Below the pieces are notes generated by a model, which searched no databases, was not told the origin of the DNA, and worked only from the letters and a program-made list of their open reading frames with translations. A DNA stretch of 64,000 bases, taken from NCBI GenBank assembly GCA_943356465.1, contig CALREX010000001.1, positions 62,001 to 126,000 of the forward strand, read 5' to 3'. Source of the stretch: Candidatus Peribacteria bacterium. GTDB taxonomy: Bacteria > Patescibacteriota > Gracilibacteria > UBA1369 > LOWO2-01-FULL-3. Shown here piece by piece: positions 45,967 to 55,800 of the stretch; positions within the stretch are counted from its first letter, which is position 1, and every line of letters begins with the position of its first letter. Made by a program: the position numbers and the translations under genes.

Positions 45967-47308
45967 AAGTTTTCAAGAATTTTTTAATTCGCCACTGTTG
46001 ATCATTTTTAACAAATTTATACTCCATCTTCCAGTCTTTCACAGCGACATTTACCTGCAAAGTTGTATCATCAACTTTCTTCACAACCAAGCTTTCAACC
46101 TTAAACGCACCACAAGCCTTGTTCACAATTTGGCTCGCAATAGACCTTTTCTCAGCATCATAAAATTTGCCATCACCACTAATAGGATTATTGCTTGGCA
46201 AAATCCCACCAAAAATTCCACCTGAAAAATCCACCACTCCAGCCTTTGCCGCTGCACAAACAACAGGATATCCACGTTCGATTTTTCCATTAAAAACAAA
46301 AATATTTAGCGCGACATATACACCGACAACAAAAAACAAAAACATTGGCGCACCGATAAGCACACCCTTCCATTTTTCCAAAAAATCCATCAGTTTTTCA
46401 TGATCAAATCCATTAGATACAGCCTCATCTTCCTCAATTTTTCTTATTTTTTCCTGTTTTTCAGTTTCAAGATCAGCCCAATCCGAATCGGTCATTTGTT
46501 GGGCAGCCTTAACAAAAACCTTAGCCGGATCATCACTTCCGACACTTAAAATATCTTTCTCTTGAGGCTCTTCAAAAGGGCTTGCCTTAACCGTCCATTC
46601 TTCTGCACGCACCTCTTTGTCAGCCACAACTTCAGCGTCAATCGCCAAATCCTGCCTGTCTATTTTATTTGAAATTGTAGTACGAAGTTCAAGCTTGAAA
46701 AGATCCTGAATCTCTATCTTTTCAAGACTCCTTGCCTTTTCAAAAAGCCCGCTCACATCGCCAAAATAAACACCTGTTTTAGTCCTATTATCGCCAAAAA
46801 GAAGGAAATGAAGCCTTTTCAAGACGCGATAGATTTTTATTCCGACACTTTCCTCCGAAAGCCCCAAAACGGTCATAACATCTCCATCCGAAACCTGTTC
46901 AAAAAACTTAAGCCTCACGATTTCCCGCTCCTCAAGTGTCATTTTTTTCATAACTTTTTCCGTCATAGCCACAATGTCATTATCCTCAGCGCTACGACCG
47001 GAAACATCTTCCTCAGAACCAAAATCAGGACCTGAAAAACTCGATTTTGCAATACTATCTCTAACCATGGGAAAAGCCAACGCATAAGCCCAAACCAAAT
47101 ACCCACTATCTTCAGGAGTATTTTGAATTTGCCCAAGCGCATCCAAAAAAGTAAGCTTCACAATTTTTCGAATATCCGCAGGACTATCCACTCTTCTCGC
47201 GACATATCTATACAGATCATCAAAAAATGCATCAAAAAGCATCAAAAACTGTTTCGCATTTCCAGCTTTCATTTGGCTTACACACTGCTTTTCTACATAC
47301 AAATCCAT
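45917..47308 (-). CDS. Membrane-tethered ECF-type sigma factor
   Basis: The 463-aa protein begins with sigma70 region 2-like sequence (about 17-87) and sigma region 4 (about 113-168) with a helix-turn-helix starting MTLEEREIVRLKF. A long acidic linker (170-316) follows. A membrane helix (317-339) and an extracytoplasmic C-terminal domain of about 120 residues come last. A sigma factor held at the membrane by its own sequence could respond to envelope change by release or by a partner. The C-terminus overlaps rdgB. Anti-sigma homology in the linker is not evident. Confidence 0.8.
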   Translation of the reverse strand: MDLYVEKQCVSQMKAGNAKQFLMLFDAFFDDLYRYVARRVDSPADIRKIVKLTFLDALGQIQNTPEDSGYLVWAYALAFPMVRDSIAKSSFSGPDFGSEEDVSGRSAEDNDIVAMTEKVMKKMTLEEREIVRLKFFEQVSDGDVMTVLGLSEESVGIKIYRVLKRLHFLLFGDNRTKTGVYFGDVSGLFEKARSLEKIEIQDLFKLELRTTISNKIDRQDLAIDAEVVADKEVRAEEWTVKASPFEEPQEKDILSVGSDDPAKVFVKAAQQMTDSDWADLETEKQEKIRKIEEDEAVSNGFDHEKLMDFLEKWKGVLIGAPMFLFFVVGVYVALNIFVFNGKIERGYPVVCAAAKAGVVDFSGGIFGGILPSNNPISGDGKFYDAEKRSIASQIVNKACGAFKVESLVVKKVDDTTLQVNVAVKDWKMEYKFVKNDQQWRIKKFLKTYGAKISAYSDDKPREV

Positions 47309-47362
47309 GCTCTACAAATAAAGGAATGCATCCTACCATATTTCCACTTATAGTCAAAGCAT

Positions 47363-48040
47363 TTACTTGGCAAGACGTTTCTCGTACATACCCTCTTGCT
47401 TAATAATCCGGTCTTTTGAAAGATTGAAGTCTTTTATACAAACACCTTCCCTGGCGATATCTCCGGGCGGCTGCTTTCCTGTAAAAACATCGGCACACCA
47501 TTTGGAAGATTCCCCATAGCGGGAATTCACACCACAAACACCATTCTCAGGTTCTGTGACAATCCATTTTGTAACAAGTCTCGTAGGATCATCGGGGCTT
47601 GACGTTGAAACAGAAACAGTATCACCCTTCAACGTAACAGTCCTAAGATCATCAAGCACAACAGGATTACTTTTAAAATTTTTAGCCTGACCGACATAGC
47701 AATCAATTTCACCGTCATCTTTTTTATCGCAAAGTGTCGCATTTCCATTCGTCATAGCATTTCCATCATTCACAAGCATCGCACGATTTTTAAAGAGAAT
47801 AACAGACCCAGCCTGAATTCCTTGAAAATCCCCATGTTGAACCTGCGTATGAGGAGCACCGGAAATAATTTCCATATCAAGTAAGGCCATATCAATAGCA
47901 TTCGCAACCTCATCACTCATTTGTACAAGCTTGGGATCGGTACAGGTTGTATCACCATTGATTTCACGCCCTGTAGCACACGAGAGCGAGAGGGCCGCAA
48001 GCACTGGAGTAAGAACCGATTCTATTCTTGGGAAATTCAT
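47363..48040 (-). CDS. Putative secreted or lipid-anchored hypothetical protein, 225 aa
   Basis: I start at 48040 (MNFPRIESV) since a hydrophobic signal ending near LSLSC follows; the longer frame runs into the regulator gene. The lipobox is not ideal. The mature part has several Cys (CTDP, CDKKDDG, DCYVG, GVCGV, CADV, GVCIKD), suggesting disulfides outside the cell. No family is recognised. It follows the TrmB-like gene by 28 bp. Confidence 0.6.
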   Translation of the reverse strand: MNFPRIESVLTPVLAALSLSCATGREINGDTTCTDPKLVQMSDEVANAIDMALLDMEIISGAPHTQVQHGDFQGIQAGSVILFKNRAMLVNDGNAMTNGNATLCDKKDDGEIDCYVGQAKNFKSNPVVLDDLRTVTLKGDTVSVSTSSPDDPTRLVTKWIVTEPENGVCGVNSRYGESSKWCADVFTGKQPPGDIAREGVCIKDFNLSKDRIIKQEGMYEKRLAK

Positions 48041-48068
48041 AAAACAAAAAAAATACAGGAGACCATTA

Positions 48069-48824
48069 TCACATTTTCTTGTCATATTGACAAGCCCTTT
48101 CATAAGCCAAAACAAACATCTTTTTAAAAGCATCGGCAACATCTTTCCCCTCAACAATAAATCCGGTTTTTTCCTTAAGAGAAACAACGGAAATTTTATT
48201 GTCATAAATATTTATTTCCGAAGAAACAGCAAATCTTTCAGGCAAAAGCTTAACAGATATCTTATGATCGACAAAAAGCCGTTTTTGCTCTTCTGTAAGA
48301 CCGGAATCAGAGACAAAAGATTCGGTTTCTATTCCCTTTTTTGCCTTCTTCTCATAATATTCATCGAAAAACCCTGGAAGCATGCCATCCTTGTCTTCAG
48401 AAGCGGAATAGGAAAAAATTCTGGATTTTGCTGTCAACGTATCATCATAAATAGCCATAATCCCCTCAACTCCATCAAAATACCTGATTTTAGTTTTCTG
48501 TTCAGGATCGCGATAAAGAGATTTAAATTCAGGCATCAAACTCTCAGCTTCTTTATAATTATTCGCAGCCTGATGCATCTTTTCTCTGACAAAATTAAGA
48601 AGCTTATCAGGCTTTTGCGCCCTAAACATTGTCTTACTATCCCCCTGTTCACCAATAACAAGTCCATAAGATGAAAGGGCACCGAGAAGATGATAAGTAT
48701 TCGTTCTGGTAACCCTCGCCTTTCTCGCAATATCGGTCACAGAAGCCTCGCCCAGCTCCATCAGTGCCAAATAAACTTTTGCTTCTTTTTCCGAGAGTCC
48801 AAATTCAACAAGTTTCTCAAACAT
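48069..48824 (-). CDS. TrmB-like transcriptional regulator
   Basis: The start at 48824 (MFEKLVEFGLSEKEAKVYLAL) gives the classical TrmB winged-helix start; the ATG at 48947 lies in an AT-rich region with no domain. The HTH covers about 1-75. A coiled coil and an effector domain follow (about 105-250), similar to TrmB/sugar regulators. Size is 251 aa and the stop is TGA. It probably controls its own operon with the secreted protein downstream. Ligand is unknown. Confidence 0.85.
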   Translation of the reverse strand: MFEKLVEFGLSEKEAKVYLALMELGEASVTDIARKARVTRTNTYHLLGALSSYGLVIGEQGDSKTMFRAQKPDKLLNFVREKMHQAANNYKEAESLMPEFKSLYRDPEQKTKIRYFDGVEGIMAIYDDTLTAKSRIFSYSASEDKDGMLPGFFDEYYEKKAKKGIETESFVSDSGLTEEQKRLFVDHKISVKLLPERFAVSSEINIYDNKISVVSLKEKTGFIVEGKDVADAFKKMFVLAYERACQYDKKM

Positions 48825-49056
48825 ACGAAAAATATTATACAACAAAAAAATATTCCAAAAAGCGTTAAATGTCAACCGATTTTTACAAAATTCGCAACAT
48901 TTATCAATTTTAATTTTACCCACCAGCAAAAGCACAAAGACACGCAAGATGACAGGGCGTATGAGGTCCCACCGGCACAGTCAAACCATATTCACAATGT
49001 TTGACTAGCTCGAAACTTAAGACTAAGATTGTCTCGTAAATCCATCAATAAACATT
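48825..49056. other. Divergent intergenic region
   Basis: This 232-bp gap separates the TrmB-like gene (minus) from a methyltransferase gene (plus). A TTGACA about 38 bp before the regulator start with TATTTT 17 bp downstream is a candidate minus promoter. Otherwise no feature is seen except the plus promoter listed separately. Confidence 0.4.
49001..49029 (+). promoter_or_regulatory. Predicted promoter of SAM methyltransferase gene
   Basis: TTGACT (49001-49006), a 17-bp spacer and TAAGAT (49024-49029), 28 bp before the ATG. Confidence 0.5.
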
Positions 49057-49761
49057 ATGACATTTACTCAAGACCAATTCGTCGCATCATCAATTGTAAA
49101 ATTTGGAAAATTGAATGAATATATCCAAGAAAAACTTGTTTCCGATTTTTCTGCAATAAAAGGAAACATGCTGATGGCCGAAGGACTCCGCAAATATATT
49201 CAAGAGAACTTGGAAACACTAAGGGCTAAACAAAAAATAGAAATCCTAGACATCGGGCCTGCCATAGGTGCACTTTCAACACTATTCGCACTTCAAACCT
49301 TAAACGAATTCGGGCTTATGGAAAAAGCCCAAATCCATCTCTTCGATGTGTCCGCAAAAGTGATAGAGCAAACATTAAACTGTAAATTTTTCTTCCCCGA
49401 CAGCATCATCAATCCAAAACTAAAAAATCCGATTCATCAAAAATTGAGACAGGCAAAAGGAGAAGTCGGTTCTGCCGAAAAACTTCCATGGAAAGATGAA
49501 AAATTCGACATCGTTCTCGCCGGATTTTTATTTTCACACATCCATGATTCTGTTAAGCCTCTGGTTTCGAAAGAGATGGAAAGGGTTTCAAAAAAAGGGG
49601 GATTCATAGGGATAGCAGAAAACACAAACACAAAAACTGCGGCAGCAATCTCTTCGAAAATTTCACAAACGCGTCTGGAAAAACTTTTCAAAAACAAAAA
49701 AATCGCGTTTAAAAGCAGAAACCAGAAAGACATGGCCTATACAATTTGTATAGAGAAATAA
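49057..49761 (+). CDS. Class I SAM-dependent methyltransferase
   Basis: The 234-aa protein has the Methyltransf_11/25 pattern: ILDIGPAIGALSTLFAL (motif I, about 66-82), HLFDVSAK (acidic contact), SAEKLPWKDEKFDIVLAGF (motif post-II/III) and a KKGGFIGIAENT strand. Substrate is unknown. It is transcribed with the M15-type peptidase gene 36 bp downstream. Confidence 0.85.
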   Translation: MTFTQDQFVASSIVKFGKLNEYIQEKLVSDFSAIKGNMLMAEGLRKYIQENLETLRAKQKIEILDIGPAIGALSTLFALQTLNEFGLMEKAQIHLFDVSAKVIEQTLNCKFFFPDSIINPKLKNPIHQKLRQAKGEVGSAEKLPWKDEKFDIVLAGFLFSHIHDSVKPLVSKEMERVSKKGGFIGIAENTNTKTAAAISSKISQTRLEKLFKNKKIAFKSRNQKDMAYTICIEK

Positions 49762-49797
49762 ATTGCAAACATAAATTCCCAAGACTAGAATTCGCTC

Positions 49798-50892
49798 ATG
49801 GGAAAATTAGAGCAATCGGCACAAATAGAAGAAAAACAGCCCTCGAAAAATCGTATAAATATTTTTGCTGAAAATTTAATAGCGCGCAGAAAGAAAAAAA
49901 GACAAATTTTTTCGGAACTGGGCTCAAAATTGAAAAAACTAAGAAAAAAACCACATACGACTCCCGCAAGAAAACCAAAAGACCGAATTCCTCTTCCTAA
50001 AAAGAAACCGGCCTTAGCAGAAAAACAAGAGTACGTAACTCTCCCGATGGGAATAAAAGCGAGAATCCTGAGTCAAAAAGAAAAAACTCACTTAAAAATA
50101 GCAGAAGCTCCCGACAAAATAGGCCCGAGACTAAGAAAAAAAGGCGTGTGTCCAGGCCCAAAACAGCTGGCCAAAATTCGTGCAAATAGCGAATTTTACA
50201 ATCCAAGCAAAACCGACACACCTCTAGTGGAAATAAACGAAAAAGATCTGGATAAAGTTATTTTAATATGCGGGACAAAAGAAAATCCCATAAAATACAC
50301 GTTGAAAGAGTTTCTAAGAATCGATCCGAAAGATATAAGTGATGCGCCCCCGGGAACATATTTCAACAGAAATGGCGAGTACTACAGAAGAATAACTAGG
50401 TTAAATCCAACAATAATTCAAAAATTCGGGAGATTGCATGAAGAAGTGGAAAAAGTCGTGAGCCAAAGACTTTCTCCGGAAATAACAAGAATTTTATATA
50501 TGGTAAAATCAGCAGTTGCATGGGCTGTTCCAAGCCTTAAAATTCCGGTAAAAGCACCGATCTCTTCTCAAAGAAATGTTCGCCTGTACATAGACGAGAA
50601 CTATCGCTCCTATGGAGAAAATCTGTGTAACTACGTCAAAAAAGAAACACCAGGCAGTGACATAAAATACGGCAGCAGACATCCGGCGGGCGATGCTCTA
50701 GACCTACAAACATTTATTCTGGTGGATGGCAGAAGGGTTGAAGGAAGAGAAGCAGAGGATATTCTCAGAGATGCGATCAGTGAGGAATGGAAAAAACACG
50801 GCGGAGGAAGAGGGTTTTACACAAATCATCGAAACTTTCACATAGACGCAAGAATAGGAACTGGTCAATGGGGGCCAAACTGGCCTAAATAA
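49798..50892 (+). CDS. M15-type (VanY/DUF882-like) peptidase without signal peptide
   Basis: The 364-aa protein ends with an M15-like peptidase domain: SRHPAGDALD (293-302) fits the SxHxxGxAxD zinc motif with His295 and Asp302, and NFHIDAR gives the third ligand candidate His348. The first 120 residues are extremely basic (RRKKKRQIF, KKLRKKPH, PKKKP), and no signal peptide or membrane helix is seen. Family members cut D-Ala or peptide bonds in peptidoglycan. Cytoplasmic location or non-standard export is unusual and unexplained. Confidence 0.78.
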   Translation: MGKLEQSAQIEEKQPSKNRINIFAENLIARRKKKRQIFSELGSKLKKLRKKPHTTPARKPKDRIPLPKKKPALAEKQEYVTLPMGIKARILSQKEKTHLKIAEAPDKIGPRLRKKGVCPGPKQLAKIRANSEFYNPSKTDTPLVEINEKDLDKVILICGTKENPIKYTLKEFLRIDPKDISDAPPGTYFNRNGEYYRRITRLNPTIIQKFGRLHEEVEKVVSQRLSPEITRILYMVKSAVAWAVPSLKIPVKAPISSQRNVRLYIDENYRSYGENLCNYVKKETPGSDIKYGSRHPAGDALDLQTFILVDGRRVEGREAEDILRDAISEEWKKHGGGRGFYTNHRNFHIDARIGTGQWGPNWPK

Positions 50893-50897
50893 AATTT

Positions 50898-51296
50898 TGG
50901 TGGAGATGCCGGGAGTCGAACCCGGGTCCAGAGGTGAGGAGACAATGCCTTTATAATCATATCCTGTTTTGAATTTTCGTCGCTAAAAAATTAAACAGCC
51001 AAAATACTTCAGCGCTTAGTTTCAAGGTTTTCGTGTATTAATGCGAAACGCACATTAATACCTTATCCCTCTTTATTACGCCTTCACAACTTAGAGGAAG
51101 TCGGAAGTGATAGACGACGTTCGAATCAAATCAAACGATTAAGCTAAAACAAGAGCTTCTCTCAAAGCTAATCTTTTAGCAAGATTGTCTAAGTTAGCAC
51201 TTAGTTTGCGTGGAAGTGCTTAAGGAAGTACCGCGCCCCTCCCTGATTAAAGCAAAAGAAACCTTTAGTCACCCTGTCGAATGCCAATACATCCCC
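50898..51296 (-). ncRNA. ssrA: tmRNA
   Basis: The RNA begins GGGGATG (51296) and ends CATCTCC-A-CCA (50898), forming the tRNA-like acceptor. The T-arm GGGTTCGACTCCC lies near the 3' end and the 5' part reads GGCATTCGACAGGG. The tag ORF at 51139-51198 encodes ANLDNLAKRLALREALVLA and a TAA stop. Trans-translation with SmpB would rescue stalled ribosomes. Confidence 0.95.
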
Positions 51297-51334
51297 ACTT
51301 TTCAAAGATCCGCTTTGTCTAAACAAAGCTCACA

Positions 51335-51364
51335 AATATAACCATTTTATAGCACAAAAGTCAA
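51335..51364 (-). promoter_or_regulatory. Predicted tmRNA promoter
   Basis: On the minus strand TTGACT (51359-51364), an 18-bp spacer and TATATT (51335-51340) lie about 39 bp upstream of the mature 5' end, leaving a processed leader. Confidence 0.55.
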
Positions 51365-51370
51365 CATACA

Positions 51371-51634
51371 TCATCCGCGAACCTTCATGAAGCTCTCGCG
51401 AATCATTGGACACTTTTCGCCTGCCCCAATAGAATAAAGTACATCTGAAACAGACATTGCTGTATGCTTAGTTCCCGCGCGTACAACTATAGCTTCCCAT
51501 GTTTGAGACAAATAATCAGGCGTCAAAACGCCGTCCTCAACACCGGCCTGCAAAAACAAATCACGCAAATTTTCAGCGGTAACAACCGTTTCCGGATCAA
51601 AAACCACGGGATCTACACTCCGCACTTCACTCAT
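51371..51634 (-). CDS. Hypothetical protein, 87 aa (paralogue of the upstream gene)
   Basis: I do not recognise the family, but it aligns with the gene at 51661-52002: VVFDPETVVTAENLRDLFLQAG matches the other protein's FKPETIVDASNFEHLLRAAG. Both are small, soluble and helical, with a shared FDPET-like start. They probably form one operon, 26 bp apart, after a duplication. Confidence 0.65.
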   Translation of the reverse strand: MSEVRSVDPVVFDPETVVTAENLRDLFLQAGVEDGVLTPDYLSQTWEAIVVRAGTKHTAMSVSDVLYSIGAGEKCPMIRESFMKVRG

Positions 51635-51660
51635 AAATTTAAATTAAAACAGGAAAATAA

Positions 51661-52002
51661 TTAGAATAATTCACGCCCCAAAACCATTCTTATTTGTTCC
51701 GCCATAGCCCTGGCGCCTACCCCTTTAAGCGCATCGCACACACGTGAAGCAGACGTTCGGCCGACTTCATCAATTCCGGCAGCAGTCTTAACGGCAGACA
51801 ACCACCCTGGTACCACCATTTGAGCATCATCAATTCCTGCAGCACGGAGTAAGTGCTCAAAATTTGAAGCATCAACAATAGTCTCAGGCTTAAAAGTTCC
51901 TGCGTCTTCAAATTTTAAAGGAGATCCGTTTACAGGAGAAAGCCTAACGGTTCCTGGATCACCTCCGTGATCACAAGAATGTTCTTGTCCAGCACCACCC
52001 AT
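51661..52002 (-). CDS. Hypothetical protein, 113 aa (paralogue of the downstream gene)
   Basis: The start at 52002 (MGGAGQEHSCDHGGD) is chosen over an AT-rich upstream extension. The first 40 residues are His/Cys/Gly/Pro-rich and probably flexible. The remaining 75 residues are homologous to the 87-aa protein. Function unknown. Confidence 0.65.
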   Translation of the reverse strand: MGGAGQEHSCDHGGDPGTVRLSPVNGSPLKFEDAGTFKPETIVDASNFEHLLRAAGIDDAQMVVPGWLSAVKTAAGIDEVGRTSASRVCDALKGVGARAMAEQIRMVLGRELF

Positions 52003-52034
52003 ATACTTTTGTTTAAAAATTAATTCAAGGTAAA

Positions 52035-52063
52035 ACCATACCAAATCTTAAAGATAAAATCAA
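52035..52063 (-). promoter_or_regulatory. Predicted promoter of the paralogous pair
   Basis: On the minus strand TTGATT (52058-52063), a 17-bp spacer and TATGGT (52035-52040), about 33 bp before the 52002 start. Confidence 0.4.
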
Positions 52064-52151
52064 ACACCAAAACACATAAGGCCAACAAATGGTTTACAGA
52101 AGCGACATAATTTGATTAAATAAACTTACCTCATCATTTAATTCATTCCCT

Positions 52152-52799
52152 ATGAAATATCCAAAATTTCCGATTCAAAAATATGTAGCTGAAATGTTCG
52201 GCGCATTTGTTCTATCCTCTGTAGTCGCAATCTCTATAATGAGCCACACACCTGTTCCAACTCAGGTTCTTGCCGCACTCACACTCGGAACTTTTGTGTA
52301 TATTTTAGGAGGAGTAAGTGGAGCACATTTCAACCCAGCGGTAACAATCGCAATGGCAAGCATCAAAAAAATAAATCTCCTTGATACAATAATGTATGTT
52401 TTGTTCCAACTCACTGGAGGCGCTTTGGCTTTTTATTTTAGCAGGCACTTTCTTGGAGGTACAACAGGAATAGAAAATATGACAGGAAGCGCAACTCTAT
52501 GGAAAATAGCATTGGCGGAAGCGATAGGCGCAGGAATCTTGGTGTTTGGAGTTTCAGGTGTTGTTTCCGGAAAAGTAAAAGAAGACATGCATGGCATCGT
52601 GATCGGAAGCTGTCTATTGCTGGGAATAATGCTTACAGGAGGTCTATCATATGGCACACTAAACCCAGCCGTAGCATTTGGAATCGGCGTACCTTACACA
52701 AATTATGTTTATTTTGTGGCACCAATAGTTGGAGGAATTATTTCCGCTTGGTTTTTCAAAGCCTTGACAATGGGTTCTGTAAAAACAGGTAAGAAATAA
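52152..52799 (+). CDS. Aquaporin/glycerol-facilitator-like channel (MIP family)
   Basis: The 215-aa protein has six hydrophobic helices and both NPA boxes: GAHFNPAVT (NPA 61-63) and YGTLNPAVAFG (NPA 171-173). Size matches MIP channels. The residue after the second NPA is Val174, where most family members have the selectivity-filter Arg, so permeation may differ from water or glycerol channels. It is convergent with mfd. Confidence 0.9.
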   Translation: MKYPKFPIQKYVAEMFGAFVLSSVVAISIMSHTPVPTQVLAALTLGTFVYILGGVSGAHFNPAVTIAMASIKKINLLDTIMYVLFQLTGGALAFYFSRHFLGGTTGIENMTGSATLWKIALAEAIGAGILVFGVSGVVSGKVKEDMHGIVIGSCLLLGIMLTGGLSYGTLNPAVAFGIGVPYTNYVYFVAPIVGGIISAWFFKALTMGSVKTGKK

Positions 52800-52802
52800 A
52801 AC

Positions 52803-52828
52803 AAAAAAGGAAGACTTTATTCCTCTTT
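52803..52828. terminator. Possible bidirectional terminator between aquaporin and mfd genes
   Basis: AAAAGGAA (about 52804-52813) pairs with TTCC-t-CTTTT (about 52820-52828) with an interruption. It overlaps the mfd stop codon region. Confidence 0.4.
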
Positions 52829-55800
52829 TGCACTTCTAGCACCATGTTTTGCACTTTTTCCAAGAGCTTTTGCACATTCTGTAAGCATTCCAAACCAATC
52901 AAGCCCAAGGTCTTTTATGTTTATTTTAAGCCGTGTTCCTGAAATCATCCACTTAGGATTAAATTCAAGCAGGCTGATTATGTTCGCTGGTTTAACTTTC
53001 TTAGACATAATCAAAACAATCTCTTTTTCTTTACTCATAGGCACGCTTTCCGCCTTGATATTTAAAAGTCCAGCAGCCTTCGCAAAAATCTTTAACTCAA
53101 TGATGTTAAACAAATTTTTAACCTCCTCTGGCATCTTTCCGTAATCTTCAACCATGTCCTCCTGAACTTCCTTCAAATACTCAACGCTGTCAGCAGAAGA
53201 AAGCTTTTGATAAGCCGAAATTTTATCTTTCGCGTCAGGCACGTATTCATCTGGAATATATGCTTCAACAGGTAATTCAACGGTAACATCTGTGATTTCC
53301 TCTTCACCGTCAGCAATCCTACCAGCCTTCAGATCCTCTACAGCGCGATTAAGCATCCTCATAAAATGAGAAACTCCAACAACATTAATAACCCCATGTT
53401 GATTAGCCCCGAGAATATCTCCGGCTCCGCGAATTTCAAGATCTTTCATGGCGATTTGGAATCCACTTCCAAGTTCACTGGCTTCGACAATAGCACGAAG
53501 TCTCTTTTTCGCATCAAGTTTAAGCCTCTGTCCTTGGTATAGGAAATACGCATAGGCTTGGGCTTTTCCACGTCCGACACGTCCACGCAATTGATACAAT
53601 TGTGACAAACCAAATCTCTCAGCATTGTTCACTATAAGCGTGTTTGCATTCGATAAGTCGATTCCGTTTTCAATAATTGTTGAGCTGACAAGCACATCAA
53701 ATTTACCTTCCTTGAAAGACATAATCCTATCTTCGAGGTCTCCGCTTCCAAGTTTTCCATGTGCAACTCCAAACCTCGCTTCTGGCACAAGCATGCGAAG
53801 TTTATCGGCTACACTATCGATAGTTTGAACCCTGTTGTGCAAGAAATAAACCTGTCCTCCTCTTTTTATTTCAGTTAAAATAGCCTCCCTAACAAGGCTT
53901 GGAGAATACTTCCTAACTTCGGTTATTATGGGTAGTCGACCAAAAGGTGGAGTTGTTATCGTTGTGATGTCCCTAAGCTTGTTTAAACAAATGTTTAGCG
54001 TTCTAGGGATAGGTGTGGCGGTCAATGTAAGTATGTCCACCTCCCTCCTTAGTTCTTTAAATTTTTCTTTTTGTTTCACTCCAAATCTCTGTTCCTCATC
54101 CACAATCACAAGCCCCAAATCTTTAAATTTCACATCAGGCTGAAGCAATCTATGTGTCCCAACAATCAAATCAACCTCGCCTTTAGCAAGCCTCTCCAGC
54201 GTCTCTTTTTGCTCTTTAGCTCCTCTAAAACGACTAAGCATCTCTACGCGAATATGAAAAGGTTCCATCCTTTTTACGCAAGATTTGTAATGCTGATCTG
54301 CCAAAATCGTAATCGGAGAAATAAACGCAACCTGTTTCTTGTTTTGAATAGCCTTAAAGGCCGCCCTCATAGCAACTTCGGTCTTACCAAAACCAACATC
54401 TCCACAAACAAGTCTGTCCATAGGAGTATCTCTTTCCATGTCAGCCTTCGTATCGTTTATGGCTTTTATTTGACCAGGTGTCTCTTCGTATGGAAAAGTT
54501 TCTTCAAATTTTTCCTGTAAATCAATATCTTTTCCAAACGCAAAACCTTTCGCAGCCCTTCTCTCTGCGTATAATTTCAAAAGTTCTTTTGCTATTTTTT
54601 GAGTTTCTTTTCTTACCTTGCTCGTAATCGTATTCCATTCGGCACTTCCAAGGCGGGTTAATTTTGGCATAGTCTCCTCGGATCCAATATATTTACTAAC
54701 CTTATCAGCCTGATCGATAGGAACAAACAGTTTATCGTTTTCGGCATACCCAAGCTTCATATACTCTTTTGTGATTCCATCTACTGTCTTTTGGTCAAGC
54801 CCCATAAACTTCGCGATTCCGTGATCTGAATGAACAACAAAATCTCCAGCCTTAAGGCTTGTCAAAAAATCATCAAAAATATTTCTAGAAGTATTTCTGG
54901 CTTTTTTTTCGTCCTTAACAAAAGAAACATCCGTGTCGTTTATTAGAATTATTTTTGGTTTTGGTGCTTGAAAAGAAACAGGAAACACGTCTTCTTTTTC
55001 AACGCTTACAAGAAAAACGGACTTTCCGTTGCTATTATCGTTATTTATCCCAACAACAAAAGGAACACCCTGGTCTGCAAACAGAGCACGAACGTACTCT
55101 GTATTTTTCGTGAAAAACAAAATTTTCCATCCATTCGCTATTTTATCGCGAATATCGTTGGCAAGATCATAAGAACTTCTGTATTTCAAAACAGACAAAA
55201 AATGCAAATGAAGATGGTTGGTTTCGTCCTCATTGAAAGAAGAGAAAGAAACGGTTTTAGAAGACTCGGTTGCCTTGTCTAAAAACCCATTCCATGCCTC
55301 GTAATATTCGTCAACAACATCTATTTCATCATCTACTATTAAATCTTTTTTATCAAAAAAACTTGTTATGTCAGAAGTTTCACTATCACACTCTATAGGA
55401 AAAATATCGGCGGAAGAAAGCCTTTTAAACAAAACAGAATAATCGCTGTTTTCAACAAAGGAAACGTTATCAATTTTATCAAAATCAAATTCTATTTTTA
55501 AAACATTATCGCTGTTAACAGGCCAAACAAAAAGACCATCCCCAATTCGATAATACTCGCCTTTTTTAAGAACCTTGTCGTCTGTAACAACATACCCAAG
55601 ACCAACAAGGTTTTCTATCAAAGAAACGAGGTTTATGATTTCACCTTTTTTGATGGAAATTTTAGAAGAATCAAGCCTTTTTATATCTGGAAAATTTTGC
55701 AAAACAGAAAGAAAATCAACAACAAAAACAGCTTTTTTATGTGTAAAAATTCTGGAAACAAATTCTGTAACAGAAAGCTGTTTGTCTCTTTCGAAAGCGC

